Source: Tretioscincus oriximinensis (Eukaryota > Chordata > Lepidosauria > Squamata > Gymnophthalmidae). Taken from it: a DNA stretch of 64,000 bases. The stretch is taken from contig JAJVDF010000134.1 in the NCBI GenBank assembly GCA_022410635.1, positions 1,760,502 through 1,824,501 of the forward strand, written 5' to 3'. Positions 24,246 to 37,500 of the stretch are shown one piece after another. The translations under genes and the position numbers were made by a program. How positions within the stretch are numbered: position 1 is the stretch's first letter; each line of letters opens with the position of its first letter. The notes beneath the pieces were generated by a model. It did no database searches, was not told the origin of the DNA, and saw only the letters and a list, made by a program, of their open reading frames with translations.

Positions 24246-24557
24246 GACGTATAGTTCAGTCGCTAAAGAATTCGTCTCTCAGCTGGGAGATGGGGTTTCA
24301 AAGCCCTGTGTTGGACGTGGGAAGGGGTGAGCACTTTCCACTAGCCTGTAGCTCTAGCCAACCCAGTTATTCGAAACATGACTTGCAAGAAATTGCAACT
24401 GACTGCAAGTAGATACATGGGAACCACCAGAGCCTGGTGGGGAAGATAGAATGTAAGCCTTTGGGCAAAAATACCCTTGTAAGCCGCTTTGAGTCCCTTT
24501 GAAAGGTGAGAAAAGCAGGGTATAAGAACTCAGTTCTTCTTCTTCTTCTTTCTTTCC
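24246..24557 (+). mobile_element. tRNA-derived SINE with (TTC)n tail, copy 1
   Basis: The 5' end has a tRNA-like promoter: an A-box-like tagttcagtcg (24252) and a B-box-like gggtttcaaagcc (24293). The body contains ctagcctgtagctctagcca and gcaactgactgcaagtagat. The 3' part gtaagccgctttgagtccct ends in ttcttcttcttcttc. Close copies lie at 39786-40163, 57165-57470 and 61840-62138. Confidence 0.85.
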
Positions 24558-26028
24558 ACCTACTACTATTGCTATAGATTTCCCTTGGGCTACTGAATGA
24601 GGTAAGAGGCCAGAACAAGGAGATAAGAGTGAAATGGAATCAAGTGAATCTATAGTAGTGGAGGGCAGGGAGATATTTCATTATGTACAAGTTGCACAGA
24701 ACTACTGTTGTCCATAAGCAGTTTCAATTTGTTTCTATTTTAAACAGTCCCCATGGTGTTGCATCTAGAGCCTGATCATACCTAAGTCTACTTTCAGAAT
24801 GGAAGAACACATCAACAAAAAGAATATTAATTTTCTTTCCAGAAAAAAACATCTTGCAACTTTGCTGGTGTGCTTTCTGATTCTGAAACTGTGTTGAAGT
24901 CATGTTAAATTATAGGGTCCCAACATTTGTTGGCATCACATCTTTTTCCAAATGTGATATTTTATACATATAGCTGTTGTTTGCTGCTAGTGGTGGTGAT
25001 AAGTGATGATGATGGTGAGCAAATCTGTATAATCTGAATAGCTAAATCTTAAATTAAGGGGGTATTGTTTCAGAAAATTCAGTATCTCATGAATTACATT
25101 TCTGAACTTTGCATTTGACCTGATAGAATAGCAATCAGGGAGAAATGCATTCATAAAACAAAGGATACTCCCCCACAGATATGAGATAGAGCTATCTTTT
25201 AATACACTGATAGGAAGTAGGGTAAAACACTTTGCCACAGTCATTTATAGAATAATTATATCAGCAAACCTGATTAATCTCATGGTGGCTTTTGTATTTC
25301 AGGATAGCAAATGGAAAGCCAAAAATAGTGTGTCTGTCTCACTGTTTTCTTAACGTGCACTTGCAAACCCCCTAGCAGAAGATAATGGATTATGATCAAC
25401 ACAGTAGTTTATATTAAATGTGATATTATCGAAGTAGGGCTACATTTTCTAATCTCTCATGTGGAAATGCTATGTAAATTATTTGTAAATGTGAAAGACT
25501 TGGGAGCAAGTCTGGCTCTTATTGCAAAGGTATCCTCAATAATTTACAACTCAAAGGTTTAATTGGATGTATGTGAGCTTGACTCAGTGGCTCATTTCAG
25601 AAATGGAAAGAGTACCATCTTGTGGCCATCAGCATGCATTTCCAGGATTTGGATTATAAAAGTAGAGCATTTGTTTTACACTCAGCCTTTTAAGTTTTAA
25701 ATATGAATATTGCACTAAAAACAAATCTGAAAACTATTATTCTGTCACAGGGTGCATCCATACAATAGTTTCCTACCTTTTCCTAAGCATCATCTTTTCT
25801 CTTCAGCCATATGCCTTAATGGAAGCATCTATCCGGAAGAGATTTGCAATAAGTGAGGAATCTCCTATTGCAGATCTTTTCCAACTGCATCCTTGATTAA
25901 GAGCTGCCTGCAAGATTAAAATAANAACAGAAAATTGGGGAGTACCATCATATTAATGATGCACACTCTTGTAAAGATTGACCATGTCCTGTCTTTCCAA
26001 TCTTGCAATAATTTTTTGGCCTTTTTCC
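24558..26028. other. Unassigned sequence
   Basis: No coding feature is seen. The phrase agggtgcatccatacaatag at 25750-25769 is the kind of start found in short hAT-like elements, but no matching right end was found. Confidence 0.35.
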
Positions 26029-26030
26029 AT

Positions 26031-26860
26031 TTAATTACTTTTTATTTTATTTTATTTTAATTTGAGTTTTTATTAAATTTTAACAAAAAGTACATTTATA
26101 CATCAATCAACAATAACAAAACACTGATGACAAGACATTAAACATTAGACAAACATTATCATCCCCCAACCCACCCAACCCAAACAGGGAAGTCAGCCTC
26201 AGTCATATTATACCAACAGCCTTTGGTCATGAATCATAGCAATTGTATGCGCGAGCACAGCGGAGTTGTTGTTCCCAACACCAATTCTATCACCTTATTC
26301 CATTGTGTTTGCCAACTGACCTTGGGGGGTAGGCCTATTGAGCTTAACCTTCTCTCCCTTATGGCGTCGAAGAGGAGGAATTCTACTAGATAGTCGTACC
26401 ATAGCTCTATGGTCCATTTCTGTTTCTCTTTCCAACCTCTTGCTATTACTATCAGGAACGCCCATATCGCCTTTTCGATAACAAAACAGTCCTGTTTGGG
26501 GAGGTGCAAATGCAATGTAGTGCACATTATATTTAACTTAACTGATCTGGGAATTATCTTACCCAAGATCTGTCTTAACTCCTCAGCGACTAAGTGCCAA
26601 AAGTTCACAACATCTATATAATCGTATATCATGTGTCTAAAAGAACCGCGAACTTGGCAACCGTGCCAACATAAGGGCGACCCCCCCCCCATATGTACCA
26701 ATTGAGCAGGTGTTCAGTACCATCTGGTTATTATTTTGAGTTGTAGCTCTTTAATTTTATTTATTTTTATGTTACTTATATTTTGTGTCCATTGTGTCCA
26801 ATCTGGGTTATCAATTACAACTTCTGGTGCCCACTTTCCTAATTACTTTTTATTAATTTG
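26031..26860 (-). mobile_element. L1 LINE 3' end (ORF2 C-terminus)
   Basis: On the minus strand a 155-residue open stretch (26701-26234) reads CWHGCQVRGSFRHMIYDY and then VNFWHLVAEEL, similar to the cysteine-rich end of L1 ORF2 (C-x-x-C then H-M). It continues with AIWAFLIVIARGWK, which matches the L1 A-x-x-x-IA-x-x-W block. A stop precedes a T-rich run at 26031-26090 on the plus strand, the expected A-rich tail. The copy is 5'-truncated. The C-run at 26680-26690 may hide a frameshift. Confidence 0.72.
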
Positions 26861-26864
26861 TCTA

Positions 26865-27155
26865 AATTGTTAACTAACTATCACCTTCCTCACAAGGAGA
26901 TGAGCAGCAAAAGAAGATGCCAGCCAACAGGACTGCAGGATTGCAGCTGGCTGGGCATGCGCAGCTCAGTCTTCTACGTTCTTCTAGGCAGCCTGGCACC
27001 AGTTCCCTACAGCTCCAGATAAAGGTATGTACCCTCTTTTCCCCAGTGAAATCCACAATCACTTGTAGACTGTGGATTTCATTTGTTTTCCACCTTCCTG
27101 TGAACATAACCATGATAATGCCTACATTCACAGAATCCTTTAGCTACATGTTATG
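26865..27155. other. Unassigned sequence
   Basis: It is slightly GC-richer than its flanks. The near-palindrome aaatccacaatcacttgtag with ctgtggatttcatttg at 27050-27083 is the only structure seen. Confidence 0.3.
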
Positions 27156-27159
27156 AATC

Positions 27160-27380
27160 TTTCTCAAAGGGTGCCTTGACACAATATTTATTTTGCTATT
27201 TATTTTAAATCCAGAAAAAGATGTTTGTGATTCTGTCCCAACTACCTTCAATTTTCCAAGCCATATCCTGTTTCCCCATGGGCCTTTATAGCGAGCAGAT
27301 TGCTGAACCTGCATGAACCTGGGGGGATTAAGCCTGATGTAAGTACCAACTTGATAAAAATCCTTTTGGACAATGCAGCA
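27160..27380 (+). repeat. Dispersed repeat R1, copy 3
   Basis: It shares ttaaatccagaaaaagatgt, ttgtgattctgtccc and ctaccttcaattttccaagc, and then the gcagattgctgaacctgcat and gcctgatgtaagt blocks, with 4250-4640, but lacks the middle of that copy. Confidence 0.5.
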
Positions 27381-27384
27381 CCAG

Positions 27385-28150
27385 AGTTTTTTAAAAAATT
27401 TATATTCCCTAAGGCACAGAAATTTGCCTACAGATACTTACCTGTTTATGAGAACCTACCTTATTTTGTGACACTGTTAAGTAATACTTAATGTTAAGCC
27501 TCCACATCATTAGTTATGGTCTTCTTTAAGCATATCTGATCATACCAGAACCTTTCAACTTCTAACTAACTTTACTGCAGCAAGAGCTGACAACAATGAA
27601 ATAATGGGATAGTGTGGGGGTTTATTGTGCCAATATCATATTAGATTGTTCTGATAGGCTATGTAAAACAAAAGAAATTGTAAAGGTTTAGGTCAATCAA
27701 CACACTTTGACCTCTACCCCTTCCTACCCTACAATGATTATTGGGTTTTGTCAGTTATCATTACTTCAGAGGTGTAATAGATATTCCTTTTGTATTTTAT
27801 TTTAATAATGCTAGAATTCCATATGCAGACAGAAGAGGGAGTAGATGTGACCTGCAAATATCATTGACTCACATTTGTGCAACAATAAAGATTGTGATAT
27901 GAAAATTAATGGGGCTGAAGATTCTTTCATTATGGCACAAAGTGCAACATAATTCTGAATCCATATGGCACAAAGTGTAACATAATTCAGAATCCATAGT
28001 AAGTACATCTTCATTAAAATGACAATATTAGGAGCCATGATCTGAATATACTGTAGGTGGGCATGAGAAAATTAGCTGGTTCAACCTGAGTTTGGAACTA
28101 TGCATTAGAGGCGAAGGGTTTAGATAGGATTAAGAAAAAATCATGGAAGT
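27385..28150. other. Unassigned sequence with a short tandem duplication
   Basis: Near 27935-27995 the phrase tatggcacaaagtgyaacat is present twice, about 30 bases apart (27932 and 27963). Nothing else is recognised. Confidence 0.4.
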
Positions 28151-28154
28151 GTAT

Positions 28155-28320
28155 CAGTAGTTCCTAGGATGGATGCTTTGATACTGTCTCCGGATGGAGC
28201 AACAATTTGCAGGCTGTTGAAAACAGGTGAATGCACTGTCTTCTTCTACTTGAGATGCCCAGGTGCAATTGGTAGGCCACTAGGTGAGGTCCGGTTCAGC
28301 ATTCCCTTATGTAAAAAAGT
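28155..28320 (+). mobile_element. LINE 3'-end fragment (same family as 14305-17215)
   Basis: The order ctaggatggatgctttgata, tctccggatggagcaac, tgcccaggtgcaattgg and ggttcagcattcc matches 17008-17190 of the LINE. It has no coding part. Confidence 0.6.
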
Positions 28321-28424
28321 AAAATGTATTTATTATTAGTCCAGAGACCATATCATACAGCATGAACCTATTACCTATTCAAATCATCACACACTTATGT
28401 TCTGAAGACATGAATGTTGTAGTC

Positions 28425-28700
28425 ACTCTGGTCTTTCAACTAAGAAATCTAGTTTCAAGGTCCTGTGTCAGACATGGGAGGAGTGAGTGCCCTCTACTGG
28501 CCTTCAGCTCTAGCCAACTCAGCTATTCAAAAGAAAGTACATTTGCAATCTACATTTCAATTAGATAAATGAGTACCACAATTAACCTGATGGAGATGAT
28601 AGATTGTAAGCATTCGGGCAAAAATTATCCTTATAAATCGCTCTGAGTCCCTTCGGGTGAGAAACATGGAGTACAAAAAACATTGCTTCCTCTTCTTCCT
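28425..28700 (+). mobile_element. Diverged copy of the (TTC)n-tailed tRNA SINE
   Basis: It shares ggtcctgtgtcagacatggg, ttcagctctagccaactcag, attgtaagcattcgggcaaa and cgctctgagtcccttcgggt with the SINE at 24246-24557. The tRNA-like head is worn and the tail is reduced to cctcttcttcc. Confidence 0.7.
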
Positions 28701-28704
28701 ATAA

Positions 28705-31700
28705 ATTCAATAATGTAGAGAAGAGCTTTTGTTCACTCTTAATGTAATGTATTGAATGCTTTAGCAAGGAAAATTACTTTGCAAACAATGGTTAACTTTA
28801 TAAAAAAAAAACCAGCATAACGTAAAACTAGCAAAACATCAAATTGATAGAAATCAGTAACCTTTTCTCTGCCAAAAAGAAACAATACAGTCAACACAGC
28901 ATAGTCCACAGAAAGGTTCAGCACTAGGGTTTCTCTTGTAAACAGCACTGATCTGAGAGTTCTCTTCACATTCATCTATAAAGTAAGTTAGTAGAAAGCG
29001 GAAAGGAAGGNGGAGGTGGTGAGCCTGATAAAAAGTGATGAGCCTGATACAAAGGAAAGGCTGCGGTTGTTCTCTTCCTGCTGCATGCTCCTATGACATG
29101 GGGATTTGCTTCTGAGAGGAGTCTGCAAAGCAGCAATTACACAAATGGACTTGGGCTTGCAGAGCTCAGCACAGTTACTTAAAGGAAGTTCAGACACAGG
29201 TCCATCTCAAGTTCTACCCACTAAGTCCCAGAGTGAAAATAGAACTTTTTCCAAATGGAGAAAGCTGAAAGTGGAATGTAGAATTAAATTTAAACCTATC
29301 AAACTTGTTATAATTTGCTTCTCCTGCCCTAGGCTGTTTTGCTGAAAGCTCAGTTTGTTCAACAAAAATGAGGTTCCTACATGATATTCTGACTGTATTT
29401 GTCCACTTCCTATATTTTTTTGTTGAGCTTTGGATTCCTCCTCCAACCCCTTGCACAGAAAAAAAAAATTGCACACAAAAGGAACAGTTGTATATTTTTG
29501 TTTTCCAAATCTGGATGATCCAATTATTTAATTGATACAGATATTTAATTGAATAATTATGATGCTCTGTATAGAATTGTTTAGCCGTTTTCTTTACCAT
29601 TACCCACATTTCATCTTCAGAAGTCATTCTAATACTTTTAGTCTTTCATTTTTAGTTCTACAATATCAATTCGGGCCACTACATATCTGGTACTCAGGAT
29701 ACTTCGCTTAAAACACATCTGGAGGCTGCCAAATATTGTCAGACAGCAAATACCTCTGTGCATCGTATTTAATGTCAAGGAGAAAAAATTGAAAATGTAC
29801 CTTAGAAGCCAGTCTCAATTATTCGACTCCTAAATCTTTGGATGTTGCGTTCCATGAAGAATGAGCAGGCAGCTGACAATAGGAGTTTCAACTGCAAAAT
29901 ATATATTTGCATATTTTATTATTTTTTTGGTAAACTATATTAGTGCAATCTGAGTTCTCTATTTTAAAAGGGTGCAGGGCACAAGGCAAAAAAAAGAAAA
30001 GAAAAATTTTGAAATTTCAAGCTTATGCTTTTCAACCATCAGTCTGAAGGTTATAGTATAATATAAACATTTATTTAAGCTTACATATACATAGCAACCG
30101 AAGGCAAGTAATTGTACCAGATTATGGTATTTAAACAAAGAACAAAAACTATTATGTATTTCATTTCAAAATATATTACTTTGATAAAAAGACAATTTTT
30201 CACCTCTTTGGATTATGACTAAATTTCAGTTTGCCTTCCCTTGTCTGTACCTTGTTTGATCTAAATTTGTTTCACTTTGTTTTTTCTGCATCAGTCGAAG
30301 CACAGCCATAATCTCACGTTGTTCTATGAGAATATGGACCACTAAAAATAGTACCAGTGGCTGGTAAACTAATATACACTATATATATTCATGTGATAGC
30401 AAACAATGTTTAATAGACAAACAACAGTTTTCCAAAGAGACCTAATGCTATAACAAGAAGAGATACATGAACCTGATTAAGCTTTGACGTATACAATATT
30501 TTTCTTCCTTTAGCAAGGCAACGTATTTTTGTTCTGTTTCCCAAATGAGTTTGTTGCTTTCTCAAATCTTATTTTCTATACTAAAAATTCGACTTATTAT
30601 GTGCCCATCAACAAACAATGACCACTGTTCTCCATTTTCACAGTGTTTGATGGCCAGTGTACCACCTGCCTGACCACACTCTGTTCACCACCATGTTTAC
30701 GGTTTTCACCATCTCCAAAGAGACAGAGGGAATCTGCTGAAATGTCCTAGCTGCCTGAAACCACCAGTGCTGCCGCCACTGTGCATGGAGGAAATAAGAC
30801 ACCTGAACCCATTGTCACCTGTCATTACAGCCAATTCATTTGGAAATGGAGGTGTTCCATAAGCCCTTCTGGATGGCAGGTGCTGGTGGGATCCCATAAA
30901 TGGTGAGTTGGCTGCGATGGCAGGTTGCCATTCCTTTGAGCTCTAGACTGGTGTCTGCATTTGCTGCAAACACAGAAAATGGCACCCAGCAGCTGCAGCT
31001 GGTGTCCACTGTTTATTTCCTTCTATCTTTCTATTCCCTTCCTTTCTATTTAGATGGTGTACTTCATCAGTGTACAGAAATTGCAGAGAAGTGTAGTATG
31101 TGTTCTATCTAGAAACAGAGCAGCAACAATAACCACACATTAAAAAATTAATAAATGGTATTTCTGAGAGATGCTGCACAATAATGTAAATTTCCAATAA
31201 CTATGGAATATTTGAAAGTTCCCTCCACAAGACACATTAAAAATTACAATGTTTTTAAAATCCAGAATAACCCAATTGTGAGTCCATGCATATGTACATC
31301 CTTTTGCAAACCATTGGAAAACCTTTAAATCCATGTGAAACAGGCAAGACGACTAACTAGGAAGTAAATACTGTGCATGCTCAGTATGCAATTCTGCATT
31401 GTCTTGTGCTAGCATCTTCTCACAGTATCTTGGTAATCTCATTAAGGATCTGTACGCACAAGAAAGCTTCTTGCTTCTGTGGCTGCAGGTGTGGCCATTT
31501 CAGAAAATATCAGCAAAAGAACATTCTGGGGGAAAGGACTGTTTTTTCCAGGTGCGTTACAAAAACTTGGTTAACTACCGTTGCGGGAGGAAAACCTCAT
31601 GTGTCTGCAGTCAATGCTTGTTACAACTTTGGAAAGATATAACACTGAAGGAAGAAACCTTTGTTCTTTACATTATAGAAATATTTGGAAATATCAATAT

Positions 31701-33090
31701 TAAAAGTATATATATATAGGTACAGCTAATATCTAACAATGGGCCCTACAAGAGAATAAGAATTATCACAAAACTATGAGCCCAGAAAGAAATTAGCTAG
31801 ATAAGATAAGTAAGCAAACATGACTCTAGGAGTTAACCATTCATTCACCTATTTTCTTCTAGTTCTGATTTGTTTTCCGAAACACATAGCAGGGGAGTAT
31901 TTATGAGGCAATTGCTGTATTGATCTCTTTTGGGAGTAGAAGACAGCATGCAAGATTGAAGTAGTAAGAGAAGAAGAAGGTAAATATATAAGGACAGGTG
32001 CAGATTTTGAGAAAAGAGAGACCAGAGTAGAAAGTAAAAGAGCTGGAAATCTGATTTTATACACAGGAGAGAGAAATAGAAGTGAAACATGTTTTAATTA
32101 TGAATTTGAGAGAAAGAAATCTAAAATAGTAGAGGTTTATCTCAGAGTGTAGCACAGCAAGCTAAGGCTCCAGAGGGAAAAATAGATGCTTTTTGAAAAG
32201 GCTCTTTGGCCCAGAGCTAACTCTTTTCACCTCAAGTTTTTTATCCTCTCCTTGGAAGCAACAAAAAAAGAGAGGCATTCAAACACTAAAGTTGTGCCCA
32301 GATATATTTAATCGTATGGCCTCAGAGAGAATTTAAGGCTGTACTGACAAACAAATTCTTCCTGCATTCACTTCTTGAAGTCTGACAATGGATGGCCCTT
32401 CCTCATTTGGGGTCTTGTAACACAGGAGGGAGGAGAACATAGGGAAATCAGGAATGGACATGTGACATCACAACACATATAGAACAGATTAATATGTTCT
32501 ACCAGCAATGCATTTTTGGCACGTTACAATGCTACTAATGTGTTGTACCACTTTTTCCATGCAAACAGTATGGAACGGAACAAAATAGATTCTTAAAAGA
32601 CTTTCTTAAGCCTGTGCAAACAGGCCCTCAGATTGACAATTGATAAAATAATTGATTGATTCTGATAACATTGATGGTATGTTGTATGGAAGATTTTAAG
32701 AACTTTAGTGCAGCAGCCTCTTCTTATTACCCATTCTCAAAGATGCTATGACAGATCACCGAAGAAAGCTTTAGGAGTCTTTCTGGAAAAATCTATTCCT
32801 GCAACTCAGTTCTCACCATTGTGACATCTCCATTTTTAAGCAATTACTGCAGAGGCACTTGTAGTGCTGATAATAGTGAAAACAGAACACTGAAAGTTAT
32901 ACGTGCTAATGCTGCTTCAGCATTACAGTATTGAAGGAGGGGAAGGGGTAATATATCAAAGTTTCTTTAAAGTCATTTAATTAGCACTACATACTATCAA
33001 CAACTTTGGCAGCAAAAGTTATGTGGAAAGCAACAGATGAAAGCATTGTCTTCTGCCTGAGATGGCCAGATGCAAGGCTGGAAGTTTTCA
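28705..33090. other. Long unassigned stretch
   Basis: No exon, RNA gene or named repeat is recognised. Weak spots are a TA-dinucleotide tract near 31710-31720, a pyrimidine-rich minus-strand tract at 31860-32090, and a short LINE 3'-end trace at 33035-33080 (cattgtcttctgcctgagat, ggccagatgcaagg). Open frames here are short and motif-free. Confidence 0.35.
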
Positions 33091-33094
33091 TTTG

Positions 33095-33660
33095 CAGGTT
33101 TCAGAGAAATAGCTGTGTTAGCCTGGGTCCAGAAAATCTAGCGAGGGAGTCTTATAGCACTCTAGAGATTAACAAGGAATAGGATAGGTAGCATGAGTGC
33201 CTGTGTCACCTTTCCTATTTTGTGTTAGTCTCCTTGCTAGATTTTCTGGACCCAGGCTGTTTCAGTCTCTAAAACTTTAAAGTTTTAGGAGACTCCCTTG
33301 CTTGTAAGGTCTGTATTTGCTTTGCCTCATATTTCCTGTGTCCCTACTTATAAAGCCAGGTTGTGTACTTACTAGTTTTTTGGGAACATCTTCCTTTGTT
33401 TCATGTCTCCTATGTCCTGATATCATTTTTCCTAATGTAATTTTCTTGCTTCTTTCTATGTAAGGTTGGAGCCAGGAATGGTAGGTGAAGCCATATCTTA
33501 AGTGATGCTGTGTTATCCAATGGTAATTCCACTCATGGAAAATGCCCACCTCTCCCATTCTCATCTGAAGAAGTAGACATATCTATGAAAGCTCATGCTG
33601 TCTATCTTTATCTTGTTAGTCTCCAAGTGCTACAAGCCCCATTGCTGAACTCTCTTTTTT
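33095..33660. mobile_element. Penelope-type element end, family B, with inverted termini
   Basis: The words tttcagagaaatagctgtgt and gggtccagaaaatctagc (33098-33145) are answered by the complement gctagattttctggaccc at 33236-33253. After this a 33277-33564 open stretch on the minus strand and, on the plus strand, tctgaagaagtagacatatc and cttgttagtctccaagtgct (33566-33630) follow, as in family A. The family is related to, but not the same as, family A. Assignment to Penelope is inference from that likeness. Confidence 0.5.
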
Positions 33661-33839
33661 TTAGTTCATTTCATTTATTCAACACAAAGCAAAAAAAGGG
33701 CTGTGAAAACAGCCAAAGTAACTTTAGTAGCACCACATAACATCAACAATTGATGCAACAACAATGAAAACGATAGCAGCATGTTAGCACAGTAGTGGGG
33801 ATATGGGGGAGCATAAAGCATTGTATCTCTCACAGCAAA

Positions 33840-34085
33840 TTCATGGAGCTCAAGGGTTATCAATGGTTAGTAGAATGGATGCCTAGGGAACTATCCCCAA
33901 ATTGGAAAGACAGACAAGATTCCTCTAAATGTCATTTGCAAGGAATAAAAGCAGCTGAAGGTTTTGCCTTCTACTACTTGAGAATGCCCAAATGCAATTG
34001 GTGGGGCACTTTGTGAAACAGAATGCTGAACTAGATGGACTGTGACCTGATTCATCAGGTTTTCTCTTATGTTTGTATGGCTCTG
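33840..34085 (+). mobile_element. LINE 3'-end fragment
   Basis: The tract tagtagaatggatgcctagg (33869-33888), ttctactacttgagaatgcc, ggtggggcactttgtgaaac and gctgaactagatggactgtg leads to tctcttatgttt. It matches the 3' end at 17005-17212. Confidence 0.65.
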
Positions 34086-34469
34086 CTTTTGGTGAGTTAG
34101 CCCATGTTTCCATTTACCCCGAGGGTCACTTTAGTGAAATATATTTTGATAATTGTCTTGTCTCCACATATTGTACCAATAGGCATCTCACAGCAACTAT
34201 GCTTTCCCATTTCCAGGTATGATCACCATCCAGGTACAGCAATAGTCTATACAGGGTTCAAGCTGTTAGTAGTTCCATATAGATGAGGTTTCTCATTCTG
34301 CCAGCTCTTTTGAACATTGGTCTTTTTCAAACCAATATACCTAGGTTATTCCAATGCCTTCATCTGTTGCTATCCACGTAATTTTTGCTGCCAAAGTTGT
34401 TGTTAGTAAGTAGTGCTAATTCAACGAACAAGGCTATTAAAATGTATGTAACAGTGTAATTAACACTAC

Positions 34470-34585
34470 ATGTCAGGGTGTTGAAAATGCCTAGATACAG
34501 TTGGTAACTATAGTTTGAGGTAGAATGCTGGTCTAGATGGGTTATGCCCCAATTCAGCATGGCTTCTATTATGTTCTCAGGTGGT
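34470..34585 (+). mobile_element. LINE 3'-end fragment, short
   Basis: The sequence gtagaatgctggtctagatg, ttcagcatggcttctattat and gttctcagg matches the last 100 bases of the LINE at 17215. Confidence 0.6.
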
Positions 34586-34589
34586 TCGA

Positions 34590-37500
34590 ACTAGTTGTCC
34601 CAACTCAGACATATAAATAGGAGCTCTCAGTTACCATCACTTGGCATTTTTGTCCGTTAAACAATTTGTTATTGTCATCACACAAAGAGTAATTTAGTAG
34701 CTAAATAGCAACTATAAATTTGTGCAACTGTAAGGCAAACAAAGCCATTCCCGTTTCTAAAATTCTCAACCAGGATTTTAGTCATGAATGCAGTTTATCC
34801 ACATTCTCTCCCTCATACCAGCAGGGGAGGGATGGATATTAGAAGTGTACAAACAATGTTCCTGCTACTTTTACAAATCTTCAGTAGGTGAAAGGTATTG
34901 CTACATTTGTCTTTTCAATTAATGAAACAAATTCCAAATGTAGAAAATTAACTGAAGCTGGAAACCATTTAGCAAAATATTTATAGTACGGTACAGATCC
35001 CTGTTGCTATGCAAAGGTTATTTGAGTGCAAATGTGACATTTTCAAATGTGTGGCTGCTGAAAACTAAATCAATCAAACCGATTTATCACTTAAGTAATG
35101 AAATTTCATGTTTATCTTCTTTCTCATTATCATTTAAAGAGGTCTTGTTCCTGTGATGCTTAGCCTTGCTGCTGACCTTTATAGGCAATTTCTTTCTTTT
35201 TCTTTCTCTTCACACGGTCTAGATTAGGATCACTTCTCTGCTAGTTAGATTTGGGTATTAATATAATTAGTATTTCTTTTGTAGAGCCAGAAGTCCAACA
35301 ACAACTAAAGTGATAACTAGATAAAGCCAGACACAGCACAAACTATGCCAAACAGTTTGTTCTTTACTATTATCTGATTTAGTTTTCACCCTGTTCACAT
35401 GACAAATCTTTCACAAATAAATCCATGTAAACAGAAGTTAAGTCAGAGAGAGGGAATTTTTGTTTGCATCAGATTCTGTTTTGATTTACACATAGCCATG
35501 TTTGTAACAGAAGGTTTTCTTGTTCGCTCGCTCTCCACAGAATATTGTTCTTAGTTACCTGAGCTGTCACATGAAACATGAAGTAGCACACCCCAGACAG
35601 CTAGATTGAGCAAGTCAATCCAAGGAATTTATTTTCAGACTGTGAGAATTTCAAATCCCAGCAAGATGCAAATGGTTCAGAGAGTAATATAACGTTGATT
35701 AAAGGGGATAAATTGAATGACAATTCAGACACTTTAATTCACAGTCCAGTTTCCTCCTGAAATCAAAGTCCATCCTATTCACCTGACGATTTAAACAGAG
35801 CCTGACCCATAAACTGTACCCATCATTTGTACATCCAAACTATATATATACATATGTGAATCACCCTTGACTTCCCTTCAGTCTCTTCTGACGGTAGAAG
35901 TTGCTATTTCACATTGAAGCCCATAGTTTACACTTTTCATTCCCAGCAGAAGCACTGTGTGTGCATTTGTGTAAAGCACAAGTTTGTACATACAAATATA
36001 TTACTGTTTCCACATATTTTTCTTGTCTTGCTTCCTTTTCTTCCACTGAACCAAATACATTTTAAGAAACAAGCTAGTACATGCTTGCATGGACTTATTA
36101 ACCCATTTTAAGAAGCTCATGCACATCTTCATGAGACCAGTGATAATCCACATCACATGTATGCTAAAAGTATCCTAAAATGGACTAGTGGTAGACCAGA
36201 TAAATTAGATCTACATGTGGGTTAATGCAATTAAATCTGGATTAAACAGCAGCACATATCCATGTAGATCCAGTTCACATGATTATGAAAGTAGCTGCAA
36301 GTACCCTTGGGGCCTCTCCATAACCCTTACGAGAGAATGCTGGCTGTGACCATTTGGACCCAACAGAGAGCAGCATTTCTAACCCAGATGCAGCCTCTGA
36401 TGATGCGATGGTATTCTCTGAGTTGCCATTCACTAATTTTCCCATTGCTCAAATACAGCCACCCAATACAGCTTTTGTTTAGGCTGCATCTTCAGAAATG
36501 GAAAAAACCCACCCTGTGACTTAAGAGAGAATAATAAAATACTCGTGTTCCCATCTCACTTCTAATCCAGCCTCTAAAAAGCATTTGAACGTGCACTTTA
36601 TGCCTTTTAAAGTGGATTAATATGTAGCTGGACAATATTTAATAATTCTCACTTGAACAGACTTATCTTTAAGTGACTTAAGAGGTGCATCCAGACTATA
36701 ACCTTTTTATAGCAATATTTTTTAAATATTAACCTACAAAAGATTTACCCTTTCCTCACACTCTCAAAGAAACTTCTGCTCTGCCTCATGAATTTGCCTA
36801 CAGGTCCTATGAAGCCATGTGGTAATTCTTAGCGTGTAATTGGTTGCTCTGATTCTCTTCTATTCGTTGGTTCAAGGAGTTGAAAACAAAAGGAAAAACT
36901 CATTTTTAAAATCACTGGAGTTTTGGTGGCTGCTAGGGGATTTCCAGCAATAACAATGTTTCCTACCTGTGTAAATTCAGTAGGAAAAACAGCTTTTCTA
37001 TAGCATGTTTCACCACAAAGCAGACAAAGAATTTCAAGGCAGGGCTAGAACTCTTGGATTCTCCCACAACAGTGATCAATATGACAGGAAAAAAACAAGA
37101 CATCGTGTTGCAGAGGCTGCACAAAAATAGTAGGAGCCAAAAATGGAACAACAGACCTTTCTAACCCTACACTGCTGGATCCACACAGTTAGATAAAGCA
37201 AATCTCCCGTAATCATTCTCTTATAGTCTAAAGAAAACCTCATCTGGATGCACTCAAGGGTAAGTATGCTCAAGCAAGGATTATTAAATGCTGTCTGACT
37301 CTGACCTTAGAGACAAGATGCTACCATTTCTAAATCATTTTGAAACTACTTTTTTAATATGAATGGATGCAGCCACTGTAGCCTGATATAGCCTAACTTT
37401 ATGCCAGACCAGTTGTTCATGGATCCAACTGCACTACTAGAATATTATAAATGTTTTCAATTAGTTCCTGCATGTAATGTGCATATTAAAAAATGAATGA

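Noticed and set aside
26234..26701. A 155-residue minus-strand open frame as a possible host gene
   Set aside because: It matches the cysteine-rich C-terminus of L1 ORF2 and is followed by an A-rich tail.
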